From assembly GCF_003206495.1 (NCBI RefSeq), contig NZ_NKUF01000026.1, positions 1 to 43,060 of the forward strand: a stretch of 43,060 nucleotides of DNA, written 5' to 3'. The stretch comes from Gluconacetobacter entanii (GTDB taxonomy: Bacteria; Pseudomonadota; Alphaproteobacteria; Acetobacterales; Acetobacteraceae). Every line of letters begins with the position of its first letter. The first letter of the stretch is position 1. The position numbers were made by a program, and so were the translations under genes. The notes beneath the pieces were generated by a model. That model saw only the letters and a list, made by a program, of their open reading frames with translations. It ran no database searches and had not been told where the DNA came from. Of the stretch, positions 15,564 to 24,105 are shown in pieces.

Positions 15564-17948
15564 TCAGAAATCCGCTTCGAGCGTGAAGTGATAGGCACGC
15601 GGCATGCCGGCATAGGCGGCGCTGGTGCCTGCGGTGGTGACCGACGTACCTTCGGCCGTGCCGTTATAGACCGACGACCAGTACCGTTCGTTCGCAACGT
15701 TGGTCACGCCGAAACGCGCCATCCACGGATGCTTGCCCGCACGGAACGGATAGCGCACGCCCATGTCCAGCGTCACATACGACCCGGCAAAGGTGGAGTT
15801 GTAGACATCCGCCGCGCGACGGCCCGTGTAATGGACGTTGGCATTGACCGCGAGGCCGTTCAGCGCAAAGCCCTGCGCGAAGGGAACGCGGTAATCCAGC
15901 AGCACGTTGGCCTGCAGCGGGGCGACGCCCACCGCCTGCTTGTTGGAGGTCGCGGCGGTCCCGGTATTGAGCACCTGCGCATCGATCCATGTCATGCCGC
16001 CGATGACCGACAGGCGCGGCGTGATATGGCCCATCGCCTGGAATTCGACGCCATAGTTACGCTGCGTGCCGTAATTGCCATAGATGTCGGTCTTGGGATC
16101 GATGAAGGAATAGCTGCGCGTCGCGCGGAAGCCCGCGATGTTGAACTGCATGTTGCGGTACATATACTTGTACCCGACCTCGAATTCCTCGCTTCGGACG
16201 GGCGCGGTGTATTCATTGTCATTCAGCGCACCAGCCGAGACCGAAGACCCGGCCTGCAGCGAACGGCCATAGGTGAAATAGGCCGTCTGGTTGTCGGTGG
16301 GCTTGTACACCAGGCTTGCCATCGGGCTGAACGCCGCATCGACATCGGGTGCATGCTTGGTCGCGCCCTTTGACAGGTGCGTGGTCGTGACGGTGTAGCC
16401 GTCGATGATCGAGGTGGTCGGCTTGCCCGCGATCGTGCCGGTCGAATCCTGGTCCAGCCAGCTCCACGCCAGCGTGCCGCTTGCCGACCAGTGGCGGTTG
16501 AAATGCACCGTGTCGCCCAGGATCATCGACTGGTAACGCACATACTGCGATTCATACTTGCCGTGATAATAGGGCTGCGGCACGTTGCGGCCCACCGGGT
16601 TATAGAGCGAGGCGGACTTGATGTCCGTATAGCTCTGCCCGCTCAGCGGGTTATAGCCACCTTCCATGTAGCCATTGGTGCCGACCACGAGGTCATGCGT
16701 GATGAAGCCGGTATGCACGCGCCCGTTGACATAGGCCATGTTGCTGCCGACCTTGAAGTCATTGACCGTGGTGGCCGCCGACATCGCCTGCTTGTAATCG
16801 CCCTTGTTGTCGATCAGGGTATCGGCCGCCTCGAACACCTGACGGCCGGAATCCTGGTACAGCCCGCCGATGACGAAGCTCCAGTTATCGTTGATCCGGT
16901 GCTTCAGCTTGGCGAGGAACACGTTGTTTTCGGAATTGAAGCCCGCATTGTCCTGCCCCATGTGCGGCTTGCCCAGGTCGGGGGCGGTGGGCAGGTGGTA
17001 CCCGGCAAGGTTGATGCCCGCGGGCATGCCGCGTTCATCGAACGTGTAATGGCTGGCGTCGAGTTCCAGCACCGTGTTGTGGTCGATATGGATGTCGAAA
17101 TCCGCACTGACGAGGTTACGGCGCACCCAACTGTCCTGCACATAGGACGTGCCATCTCCATGCAGCAGGTTGATGCGGTAGCCCAGCCAGCCATGTTTGC
17201 CGACCCGGCCGGAGGAATCGACATTTTCCATCAGCGTGCCGATGGAATCCACGCCCACCGCAAGGCGGTTGATCCGTTCATCCGTCGGGCGTTTCAGGCC
17301 ATATTCGAACGTGCCCGCCGGGTTCTGCGGCCCATACAGCGCACCGGCCAGCCCGTTGAGGACCTGCACGTTGTCGAACTGCTCCGCGGCATAGGGGGTG
17401 ACGGTAAAGGCGTTCAGCCCGTCGATGCGGCTGTTGGAGATGACATCGGCCTCGAACCCGCGCGACTGCGGACGGCTGGTGCCCGGGTCGGCACGGGTTT
17501 CAAGCTGGACCGAGGGCATGTACTGCATCAGGTCGTTGACGTTGCGCGCCTGCTGGTTGACGATCACGTCATGCGGGACGGTCATGATCGACATCGGCGT
17601 GTCAAGCGTGCGCCGCGTGCCCAGCGGGCCGAGGTTCGCCGTCTTCTTGTTGTAATCGGCGGCAGCGCCAGACGCCATGCGCCGGTGGCCGATCACGGTC
17701 ATGTCCTCCGCATTGGCGGAACCAACGGCGGTGGAGGCGACGGCTTCCTGCCCCGGCGCGACCTGCGTGGGGGCGGCCTGCGCAGCGGTGCCCTGTGCGG
17801 TGGTGCCCTGCGTGGTGGTGGCATGGCCGGTGGACGGCCCCTTGGACGCAGGCTGCGCAACGGTGGCGGCAACGGCCGACAGGCCCATGGGGGTCAGGCC
17901 CAGTCCTGCCGAAACAACATAAATCGCCGTCCTCTTGACCGTGCGCAT
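15564..17948 (-). CDS. TonB-dependent siderophore receptor
   Basis: 794 residues. A signal peptide (about 1-28) is followed by a low-complexity linker (30-78) rich in Ala, Thr, Gln and Pro, then a TonB-box-like EDMTVIGHRR (81-90). The plug domain (about 100-220) includes the TPMSIMTVPHDVIVNQQARNVNDLMQY region and RGFEADVISNSRIDGL. The barrel ends in a terminal Phe (EADF), as outer-membrane barrels do, and carries GVTNVANERYW, typical of siderophore receptors. It imports a ferric siderophore with ExbBD-TonB, none of which is encoded here. AGAAGG upstream supports the ATG. Iron control is likely, but no clear Fur box was seen. Confidence 0.92.
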   Translation of the reverse strand: MRTVKRTAIYVVSAGLGLTPMGLSAVAATVAQPASKGPSTGHATTTQGTTAQGTAAQAAPTQVAPGQEAVASTAVGSANAEDMTVIGHRRMASGAAADYNKKTANLGPLGTRRTLDTPMSIMTVPHDVIVNQQARNVNDLMQYMPSVQLETRADPGTSRPQSRGFEADVISNSRIDGLNAFTVTPYAAEQFDNVQVLNGLAGALYGPQNPAGTFEYGLKRPTDERINRLAVGVDSIGTLMENVDSSGRVGKHGWLGYRINLLHGDGTSYVQDSWVRRNLVSADFDIHIDHNTVLELDASHYTFDERGMPAGINLAGYHLPTAPDLGKPHMGQDNAGFNSENNVFLAKLKHRINDNWSFVIGGLYQDSGRQVFEAADTLIDNKGDYKQAMSAATTVNDFKVGSNMAYVNGRVHTGFITHDLVVGTNGYMEGGYNPLSGQSYTDIKSASLYNPVGRNVPQPYYHGKYESQYVRYQSMILGDTVHFNRHWSASGTLAWSWLDQDSTGTIAGKPTTSIIDGYTVTTTHLSKGATKHAPDVDAAFSPMASLVYKPTDNQTAYFTYGRSLQAGSSVSAGALNDNEYTAPVRSEEFEVGYKYMYRNMQFNIAGFRATRSYSFIDPKTDIYGNYGTQRNYGVEFQAMGHITPRLSVIGGMTWIDAQVLNTGTAATSNKQAVGVAPLQANVLLDYRVPFAQGFALNGLAVNANVHYTGRRAADVYNSTFAGSYVTLDMGVRYPFRAGKHPWMARFGVTNVANERYWSSVYNGTAEGTSVTTAGTSAAYAGMPRAYHFTLEADF

Positions 17949-18547
17949 GCGGCTACCTTCTGAAAGAATTGTGATAAAAGATATCCCGGCGTATATAATC
18001 GTGATTACGGCATGTCTATATTCGTTCGTATATGTACCGCATTTTTTTACGAACCGTCCCGGTGGCCGTCCTCTGCCATGAAAATAAATTTCATAGCTGC
18101 ACCAAACGTTTCTTTCTTTTGTTCGGGATTACATAGGCGCGGCGGCACCGGCACCAACTGTTGCAGTAAAGACACATAATTTTCTGGAATGTATATCGGC
18201 CAGAACTTTCGAAATAACTATATTCTTCCGTATATAGACAATACAGGACGATTCCTGCACAAAATATCATGCATGGTGACATGGGCAGGACATCATCCCG
18301 CACGATGCCGTCATGACGACATACATGGGGCCGGCCCCATTACTTTGCGAATGAAAATTATTTACATCGTTACCCGGCCATCCTGATGGCCAGCCGCCAC
18401 GACACGCGACGCAACCCCGCCAAGGGGCGGGCGTTCAGCAACGTGCATCCCATGCCGTGTGGATGAAAGAAGACACAAGATCATCGGCGCTGAACTTCCT
18501 GCCCCCGGCGTTTCGCGCATCGGGGCGGGATTATCCGGGGAACCGTC
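17949..18547. other. AT-rich intergenic region between TonB receptor and lipoprotein genes
   Basis: About 600 bp, clearly more AT-rich than the coding DNA around it, holding the promoter of the receptor and probably that of the lipoprotein gene. TAATC/GATTA arms (17996-18007) lie close to the receptor start, and a 17-bp palindrome at 18078-18094 is listed separately. The short frames here (for example 18091-18303, minus strand) have no family resemblance or clear ribosome binding site, and I do not call a gene. Confidence 0.5.
18078..18094. promoter_or_regulatory. 17-bp palindrome upstream of TonB receptor
   Basis: ATGAAAATAAATTTCAT has perfect 6-bp arms (ATGAAA/TTTCAT) around a 5-bp AT centre, about 130 bp upstream of the receptor start. 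The size and symmetry fit an operator for a dimeric regulator. It does not match the standard Fur consensus well, so the regulator is unknown. Confidence 0.4.
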
Positions 18548-18736
18548 ATGTCCGTGCCGCGCCTCCTCCTCTGCCTGTCCTGTATCATCGCGATGGCCGG
18601 GTGCATGTGGCCTGACCCACGCATCACACCGCGCCATGGCGACCCGTCCGCATCGCCCCTGACCGCATCGGGCGCGCAGTCCACGCAACGGGGCGGCACC
18701 GCAGGCGGCGGATACGATCAGGGACTGCCGCAATAG
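18548..18736 (+). CDS. Small predicted lipoprotein
   Basis: 62 residues. A hydrophobic stretch (LLLCLSCIIAMAGC) ends in the lipobox AMAGC with the lipidated Cys at residue 19. The short mature part is rich in Pro, Ser, Thr and Gly, and no family is recognised. A GGGGAACC stretch lies 5-12 bp upstream of the ATG. The lipobox and start make a real gene likely, but its length leaves doubt. Confidence 0.55.
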   Translation: MSVPRLLLCLSCIIAMAGCMWPDPRITPRHGDPSASPLTASGAQSTQRGGTAGGGYDQGLPQ

Positions 18737-18952
18737 GCGCATGGGCGGAAGTGGACGCGCATCATGGGCCTTGGCCATGCCCCCGTGATGGTCCCGTCCA
18801 GGCGCAAGGGGGGCAGACCTGCATTCACATGGAGGCTCCCATTCTGAAAAATGTCACGGAACCTTGAGGGAATACAGTAGTGTTACAACATCGCATCCAC
18901 TGGATGCCCTGTATGCTGGCTCCCCAAGCCCAAGCTGACTGAGGAAACATTA

Positions 18953-19492
18953 ATGTCCGACCTGATTGTCATCGGTTTCGACGCGATCGACGAAGCCACC
19001 GCCGCCCTGACGGAATGCAAGGCGCTGGAAAAGGAATACCTGCTGGACCTGGAAGACGCGGTCGTCGTCGTGCGTGACGCGTCGGGCAAGATCCACCTGC
19101 AGCAGACCGTGAACCTGGAGAAGGTGGGCGCATCCTATGGCCTGTTCTCCGGCGGGTTCTGGGGCGCGCTGGTGGGGCTTCTGTTCCTCAACCCGCTGGC
19201 CGGGTTCGTCGCGGGCAGCGTCGTGGGCGCGGGCGCGGGCGCGCTGGCTGGCTCCATGAGCGATTACGGCATTGATGACAAGTTCATCAAGTCGCTGGGG
19301 GCGACGATCCCGGTCAACACCTCCGCCCTGTTCATCCTGGTGCGCAAGTCGCAGCCTGAGAAGGTTCTGGCGGACCTGAAGCAGTTCAAGGGCCATGCCC
19401 GCATTCTGCAGACCTCCCTGTCCCCAGCCGACGAGGAAAAGCTGCGCGCGGCACTGGGCGAAGTCGCGGCGAAGACCACGCCGACCGCCTGA
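18953..19492 (+). CDS. DUF1269 membrane-associated protein
   Basis: 179 residues matching DUF1269. The N-terminal alpha/beta part (LIVIGFDAIDEATAAL, LEDAVVVVRDASGKI) is followed by a Gly/Ala-rich hydrophobic hairpin (about 65-105, with a GAGAGALAGSMSDYGI end), then a second soluble part beginning with SALFILVRK. The function is unknown, and the family is often stress-linked or envelope-linked. TGAGGAAAC upstream of the ATG at 18953 supports the start. A strong hairpin (19542-19563) follows the gene. Confidence 0.85.
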   Translation: MSDLIVIGFDAIDEATAALTECKALEKEYLLDLEDAVVVVRDASGKIHLQQTVNLEKVGASYGLFSGGFWGALVGLLFLNPLAGFVAGSVVGAGAGALAGSMSDYGIDDKFIKSLGATIPVNTSALFILVRKSQPEKVLADLKQFKGHARILQTSLSPADEEKLRAALGEVAAKTTPTA

Positions 19493-19530
19493 ACGCGGCC
19501 ACGGCCGTGTTTCTGAAAACATGGAATGAG

Positions 19531-19591
19531 CGTTTTCGGATGCCGCCTTTTTTAAAAGGCGGCATTCTTTTTGCGGTTTTTCCAGCAAAAT
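19531..19591 (+). terminator. Terminator derived from half a bipartite repeat (copy 4)
   Basis: GCCGCCTTTT (19542-19551) pairs perfectly with AAAAGGCGGC (19554-19563), followed by ATTCTTTTT. It matches the left half of the bipartite repeat and lies about 50 bp after the DUF1269 stop. The GAAGC half is missing. Confidence 0.8.
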
Positions 19592-19649
19592 GCCCCTGAA
19601 TGCGTGTGGGCCGGGCCTGAAATGTCGTGGGGCGCGCGCGGGATGCTGC

Positions 19650-19690
19650 CCTGAAACCCGCCAAAGGGCATTGCCCCTTGGAAACCATGG
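19650..19690. repeat. Fragment of the palindromic interspersed element
   Basis: A GCTGCCCTGAAACCCGCCAAAGGGCATTGCCC-like segment is nearly the same as the start of copy B at 25379-25432. It is a remnant without the 20-bp palindrome, in the 311-bp gap upstream of the MRJP-like gene. No gene was seen in that gap. Confidence 0.6.
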
Positions 19691-19803
19691 CCTTCCCATG
19701 ACGTGATGGCCATGGGCCGTGCCCCCGCGCCCACATATCGTTGATGAGCAGGCGTGGGAGCGGGATGATAGGATGATTTCCCACCACCGCCCGAGGAAAC
19801 CGC

Positions 19804-20955
19804 ATGCGCCTGTTCCGCCCCACCGGCCACCTCCGTCCCCGCCTGCCCGCACTGCTGGGCCTTGCGCTGTGTCTGGGCGGTGGCCTGCCGCAGGCTGGCG
19901 CCGCCACCCCGACACGCACCGAATCCCCCGCGCTGAAGGTCGCCTATACCTCCCGACGGGTGATGAACGCGGTGACCGTATCGGATGACGGGCGGGTATT
20001 CGTTTCCTTCCCTTACTGGGGCGGGGGTGACACGCCGGGGCCGACGGTGGCCGAACTGGCCCCCGATGGCACGGCCCGCCCCTATCCCGATACGAAATGG
20101 AACGACTGGGCCACGTCGCATGACAACGACCATGCGTTCGTGCGCGTCAACGCGATCCGCATCGGCCCCGACGGGAAGCTGTGGGTCGTGGATTCAGGGG
20201 AGGCCAATGTCGGCGGCGCGCCCAATCCCCCCACCGGGGCCAAGGCCAAGCTGGTGGTCATCGACATCGCGACCGGGCAGGTCACCCGCACCATCAGCCT
20301 TGCCGACGCCAGCACGCCACATACCTATATCGACGACCTGCGTTTCCATGGTTCCACCCTGTTCCTGACGGATGCGGGTGATCCGGGACTGGTGGTGGTG
20401 GACATGAACACCGGGCGGCAGCGGCGGGTGCTGGAACATGCGCGCTCCACCACCGATGAACGCCCGATGTATGCCGAAGGACAACTGCTGATCAGCAACG
20501 GCAGGCCCGCGCGCGTCCATGCGGACCAGCTTGAGGTCTCCCCCGACGGGACGAAGCTGTATTTCCAGCCAAGTTCCGGCCCCATGTGGGTCGTCCCCAC
20601 CGCAGCGCTGGAGGATGCGGGCCTGTCGCCCGCCGCGCTGGAGAAACAGGTGCGCCTGTTCCACGACACGCCCACCACCGGCGGCACGGCCATTGACGGG
20701 GACGGCAACCTGTATGTGTCCGACACGAACCTTTTGCGGATCCTGCGCATTACGCCGGGGGGACAGGTCTCGACACTGGTGGCGGACAGGCGACTGGTCT
20801 GGGCCGACGCCATGTGGATCGCCCATGATGGCGCGCTATGGATCCCCGCCGTGCAGTTGAACCGCACGGCCACGTTCGAACGCGATGGCAGGTCGCACCT
20901 GAACCTGCCGGTTGCGATCTACCGCATGGACCTGCATCTCAGGCCCGTGCGGTAG
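19804..20955 (+). CDS. Exported Yellow/major royal jelly protein-like beta-propeller
   Basis: 383 residues. A signal peptide with an Arg-rich N-region ends near residue 33 (QAGA/ATP). The mature part resembles the bacterial MRJP/Yellow family, with VSDDGRVFVSFPYWGG, IGPDGKLWVVDSGE, PHTYIDDLRFHG, LFLTDAG, LEVSPDGTKLYFQPSSG and VSDTNLLRILRITPGGQ blades. Some relatives are annotated as L-dopachrome tautomerase-related, others may be lactonase-like, and the substrate here is unknown. GAGGAAACCGC upstream supports the ATG at 19804. Confidence 0.8.
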   Translation: MRLFRPTGHLRPRLPALLGLALCLGGGLPQAGAATPTRTESPALKVAYTSRRVMNAVTVSDDGRVFVSFPYWGGGDTPGPTVAELAPDGTARPYPDTKWNDWATSHDNDHAFVRVNAIRIGPDGKLWVVDSGEANVGGAPNPPTGAKAKLVVIDIATGQVTRTISLADASTPHTYIDDLRFHGSTLFLTDAGDPGLVVVDMNTGRQRRVLEHARSTTDERPMYAEGQLLISNGRPARVHADQLEVSPDGTKLYFQPSSGPMWVVPTAALEDAGLSPAALEKQVRLFHDTPTTGGTAIDGDGNLYVSDTNLLRILRITPGGQVSTLVADRRLVWADAMWIAHDGALWIPAVQLNRTATFERDGRSHLNLPVAIYRMDLHLRPVR

Positions 20956-21078
20956 AGGGACGCCGCAGGGAAACGGATCAACATCCCGGGCTCTGCCTTC
21001 ATGATCGGGAAAGGCGGTGCCTTTCGACGCTTTTTCGGCCCAGATCTGCCGTTATCCGCCAGATGGAGGCGCGCCTAT

Positions 21079-21516
21079 CTATCCCGGCACCATGACGGAG
21101 ACGCCAAACGCACCCGTGGGAAAGCCGGTACGTGCGACCTCCCCGCCAGACAGGTGGGCGATATCCGACAGGGAATAATCGTTCAGCGCCTCCATGAAGG
21201 CCGCATGTGCCATGTCGAACATCTGTGCAAAGGCGCCGGGCTGCCGGGTGGCGGGACGTGCGGCCTCGATACAGCGGATGACATCGCCGACACGCACCCG
21301 CGCCGGGTCCTTGTTGCGCAGGCGCAGCAGCCCATCCCCGGCGGTGGACCGTTCGATCAGGCCGCAGCGGTCCAGGTCGTGCAGGACCCCGGCGACTTCC
21401 TGGGCCGACAGGCCGCACCTGCCCGATATGTCCTGAACACTGGCCGACCTGCTGGAATATCGCGTCATGCAGATAAGGAATTTCACTGCATGGTCTGTGT
21501 GTAGGGAAAGCTGCAT
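21079..21516 (-). CDS. Rrf2-family regulator lacking the Fe-S cysteine triad
   Basis: 145 residues. The N-terminus MQLSLHTDHAVKFLICM and the winged helix (about 25-65, SVQDISGRCGLSAQEVAGVLHDLDRCGLIER) are typical Rrf2/NsrR. Rrf2 proteins with a [2Fe-2S] or [4Fe-4S] cluster carry three clustered cysteines near residues 90-105. Here that stretch reads ARPATRQPGAFAQMFDMAH with none. It may therefore sense something else, or be iron-free like some family members. It is divergent from the FUSC gene, with an AGATGCA direct repeat across its own start codon. Confidence 0.82.
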   Translation of the reverse strand: MQLSLHTDHAVKFLICMTRYSSRSASVQDISGRCGLSAQEVAGVLHDLDRCGLIERSTAGDGLLRLRNKDPARVRVGDVIRCIEAARPATRQPGAFAQMFDMAHAAFMEALNDYSLSDIAHLSGGEVARTGFPTGAFGVSVMVPG

Positions 21517-21530
21517 CTAATTTTGCATCT
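21512..21530 (-). promoter_or_regulatory. Putative Rrf2/NsrR-like operator over the start codon
   Basis: TGCATCT occurs at 21512-21518 and 21524-21530 on the plus strand (AGATGCA twice in the same direction on the minus strand, 5 bp between). AGATGCA resembles the half-site of NsrR operators, which are normally inverted rather than direct. One copy contains the ATG of the Rrf2 gene, so bound regulator could block its own expression. Confidence 0.4.
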
Positions 21531-21796
21531 CGCACGCAATGACTGATCCTGCGACGTCGGGTCGCCAGTTTCACTTTTATATAAAATCTGCAAACAGACA
21601 ACACATTAGACCAGTCTCTTATAACCCTGACGGCCTGTATGCGCATCTGCCCGCGGACCCATGAAGCCTGACTTTACGGCCATAACGGGGCAGGATTGGG
21701 GCAGATGCATGCGCCTGAGGGCAATCGTGCATTTTGCTTCGATAAATTTGTAATATTCGCGTGACGAACGCCACGGGGCGCGCCATATCGGTGAAA

Positions 21797-23938
21797 ATGC
21801 GGCCCTTCCTTTCGCGCGCCCCGTGGCGCTTCCTTGCACGCCCCTTCACCACCGCGCTGCCGGGGGCGTGGCTGTATGCGCCACGCCTGACGGCGGCGGG
21901 GTTTTCGCTGCGCACCACCATCGCCGCCCTGCTGGCGCTGGCCATCGCGTTCGGCATGGAACTGGGCGAACCGCAATGGGCGCCCATGACGGTGTGGATC
22001 GTGGCGCAGGGCACGCGCGGCGAAAGCATTTCCAAGGCGCACTGGCGCATTGTCGGCACGCTGGCGGGCATTGCTTCGGCCATCGTGCTGATCGCGGCAT
22101 TCCCGCAATCGCCATGGCTGTTCTTCCCCGCGCTGTCGCTGTGGGTGGGGCTGTGCACGGCGCTGGGCACGCTGGTGCATAATTTCCGCAGCTACGCCTT
22201 CGTACTGACGGCCTATACCTGCGCCATCGTGGCACTGAGTGCGACGGCCATCGCGGACCAGGTCTTCACCCTCGCCATGGCGCGCGGCAGCTATATCCTG
22301 CTGGGCGTGATCTGCGAGATGGTGGTGGGCATGGTCTGCCTGCCCAACGTCGCGGCCCAGGCGCGCGAGGCCGTGACGACGCAGTTGCGCCAGATCATCA
22401 CGCAGGCGGCGATGGCGGTACGCGACATCCTTGCCGGCCGTCCCCCGCCGGAAGGCGACCTGCATGGCATCTTCTCACGCGCGCTGCTGCTCAATGACCG
22501 GATCGAATTCAGCGCGATCGAGGTCGGGCGGGAAAAGCACGTCGTCGCCTTCGCCCGCGCGACGCTGGGACTGGTCACGCGCATGACGTCGCGGGGCCTG
22601 GGCATGCGCAGCCGCCTGCTGGCGATTCCCGATCACTCCGCGCTTGCGGGTGCGGTCATCGACGATACGATCGCGCTGCTGGGGCTTCTGCCCGATGCGC
22701 TGGGCGATGCGCGTGCGCTGGCGCGGATACGGACCGACATGGCGCACCTGACCCGACGGTGCGCGGATGGCATCGCATGGACCACGCGCCCCCTGACCGA
22801 TAATGCTGCGATCGAGGCCGCAACGGGCGACCGGATCGTGCTGCAGGGAATGGAACTGCTGTTGCACGAGATTTCCCACCTCCTCGCCTGTTTTGCCGAT
22901 GACCCGCGCGAGGCGCTGACGCCGGGGCGTTTCAGCCTGCCGCGTCCCGACAACTGGCATGCCGCATGGCATAACGGCCTGCGTTCGGGCGTCGCGGTCC
23001 TGACGGCGGCATTGATATGGGAGACGACGGCATGGGCGCAGGGTGCGCTGTTCGTCACCTTTGTCTGTGTCGTGTGCGCGCGCTTCGCCTCCTTCAGCAA
23101 CACGGTGCTGGCCAGTGCGGCGTTCTTTTATGGCGCGGTGTGGGCGGCGATGGCCGCCGTGGTCCCGGTCTTCGTGGTGATGCCGCTGACCTCGGCCTAT
23201 CCCGTGCTGTGCTTCAGCATCGCGATCCCGATGTTCATCGGCGGCCTGGCGACACGCAACCCCTCCACGGCGGCGATGGCCGCGTCGTTCAGCAATTTCT
23301 TCCCCTACCTGCTCGGCCTCGACAACCACAGCCGCATCGACGAACTGCAATGGTTCAACACCACCTTCGCGCTGCTCAGCGGCCTTGGCTTCGGGGTGCT
23401 GGTCTTCCGCTACGTGCTGCCGTTCAACCTGCGGCGGTTCTGCGCGCTGTTCCGCGCCCGCACGCTGGGCAACCTGCATCGCATCGGGCGCACGCCCGCA
23501 CGGATGGAGGAAGACGTCTGGATCGGCGGCATCATACAGGGCATGGAAAACCTGATCGCGCATATGGGCCACAGGGGGGACCGCCTGACGGATGCGTGGC
23601 TGCATGGGGCGTTTTCGGTCATGACCATTGGCCGCAACCTGCTGTACCTGCGTGATTTCCGTGGCGACCCGCGTATTCCGGACAATGCGCGCGACGACCT
23701 GTCGGCCCTGTTCGATGCCCTGTCGCATGCCGCCACCGGCCCGGCCGCGCTGGCGCGCCAGGTCCGCGCCACGTTCGAGCGCCTGCATGGCATGGAGCGG
23801 ACCTCCGGCGATACGGGCACGCGCATCGCGCTAAGTGCCGCGCTGGGCGGCCTGATCATCGTCGCGACCGAACTGGGCCGGGGGAATGTCTTTTTCAGCC
23901 CCGGCGCCGCCTGTCCCGACCCGCGCGCCCGCGCCTGA
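21797..23938 (+). CDS. FUSC-family inner-membrane exporter (AaeB-like)
   Basis: About 713 residues. Two FUSC membrane blocks (about 35-180 and 395-540) are separated by a soluble helical region, as in AaeB/YccS proteins. The first block has EPQWAPMTVWIVAQGTRGES and HWRIVGTLAGI, the second WETTAWAQGALFVTFVCVVCARF. The family exports aromatic acids or other toxic compounds, usually with a membrane-fusion partner that is not encoded nearby. The frame also allows a GTG start at 21761. The ATG at 21797 is preferred because it is ATG with a closer purine stretch, but both sites are weak. The divergent Rrf2-type gene may regulate it. Confidence 0.82.
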   Translation: MRPFLSRAPWRFLARPFTTALPGAWLYAPRLTAAGFSLRTTIAALLALAIAFGMELGEPQWAPMTVWIVAQGTRGESISKAHWRIVGTLAGIASAIVLIAAFPQSPWLFFPALSLWVGLCTALGTLVHNFRSYAFVLTAYTCAIVALSATAIADQVFTLAMARGSYILLGVICEMVVGMVCLPNVAAQAREAVTTQLRQIITQAAMAVRDILAGRPPPEGDLHGIFSRALLLNDRIEFSAIEVGREKHVVAFARATLGLVTRMTSRGLGMRSRLLAIPDHSALAGAVIDDTIALLGLLPDALGDARALARIRTDMAHLTRRCADGIAWTTRPLTDNAAIEAATGDRIVLQGMELLLHEISHLLACFADDPREALTPGRFSLPRPDNWHAAWHNGLRSGVAVLTAALIWETTAWAQGALFVTFVCVVCARFASFSNTVLASAAFFYGAVWAAMAAVVPVFVVMPLTSAYPVLCFSIAIPMFIGGLATRNPSTAAMAASFSNFFPYLLGLDNHSRIDELQWFNTTFALLSGLGFGVLVFRYVLPFNLRRFCALFRARTLGNLHRIGRTPARMEEDVWIGGIIQGMENLIAHMGHRGDRLTDAWLHGAFSVMTIGRNLLYLRDFRGDPRIPDNARDDLSALFDALSHAATGPAALARQVRATFERLHGMERTSGDTGTRIALSAALGGLIIVATELGRGNVFFSPGAACPDPRARA

Positions 23939-24105
23939 GCACGGCGACAGCCCGTGGTAAAACCTCCGGCGCGGTGATATGACCGCAGCACGGATATCGC
24001 CAGATCCGGACGAAAACGGGCCATTCCCTTCCCGCCCTTTCCCGCCGCGACGGCAGGGCGGGGGCTGGCATGGCCCACCCCATGATGACGGAAGACGGAC
24101 TTTTC

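Noticed and set aside
14487-17963. Two long plus-strand frames opposite fumC and the TonB receptor
   Set aside because: They are antisense shadows of well-supported genes and have no recognisable domains.
17949-18078. A Fur box upstream of the TonB receptor
   Set aside because: No stretch matched the 19-bp consensus well. TAATC/GATTA is too short to claim.
18091-18303. Minus-strand 70-residue frame in the AT-rich gap
   Set aside because: No ribosome binding site, no family, and the frame covers the 17-bp palindrome. Such frames are expected in AT-rich DNA.
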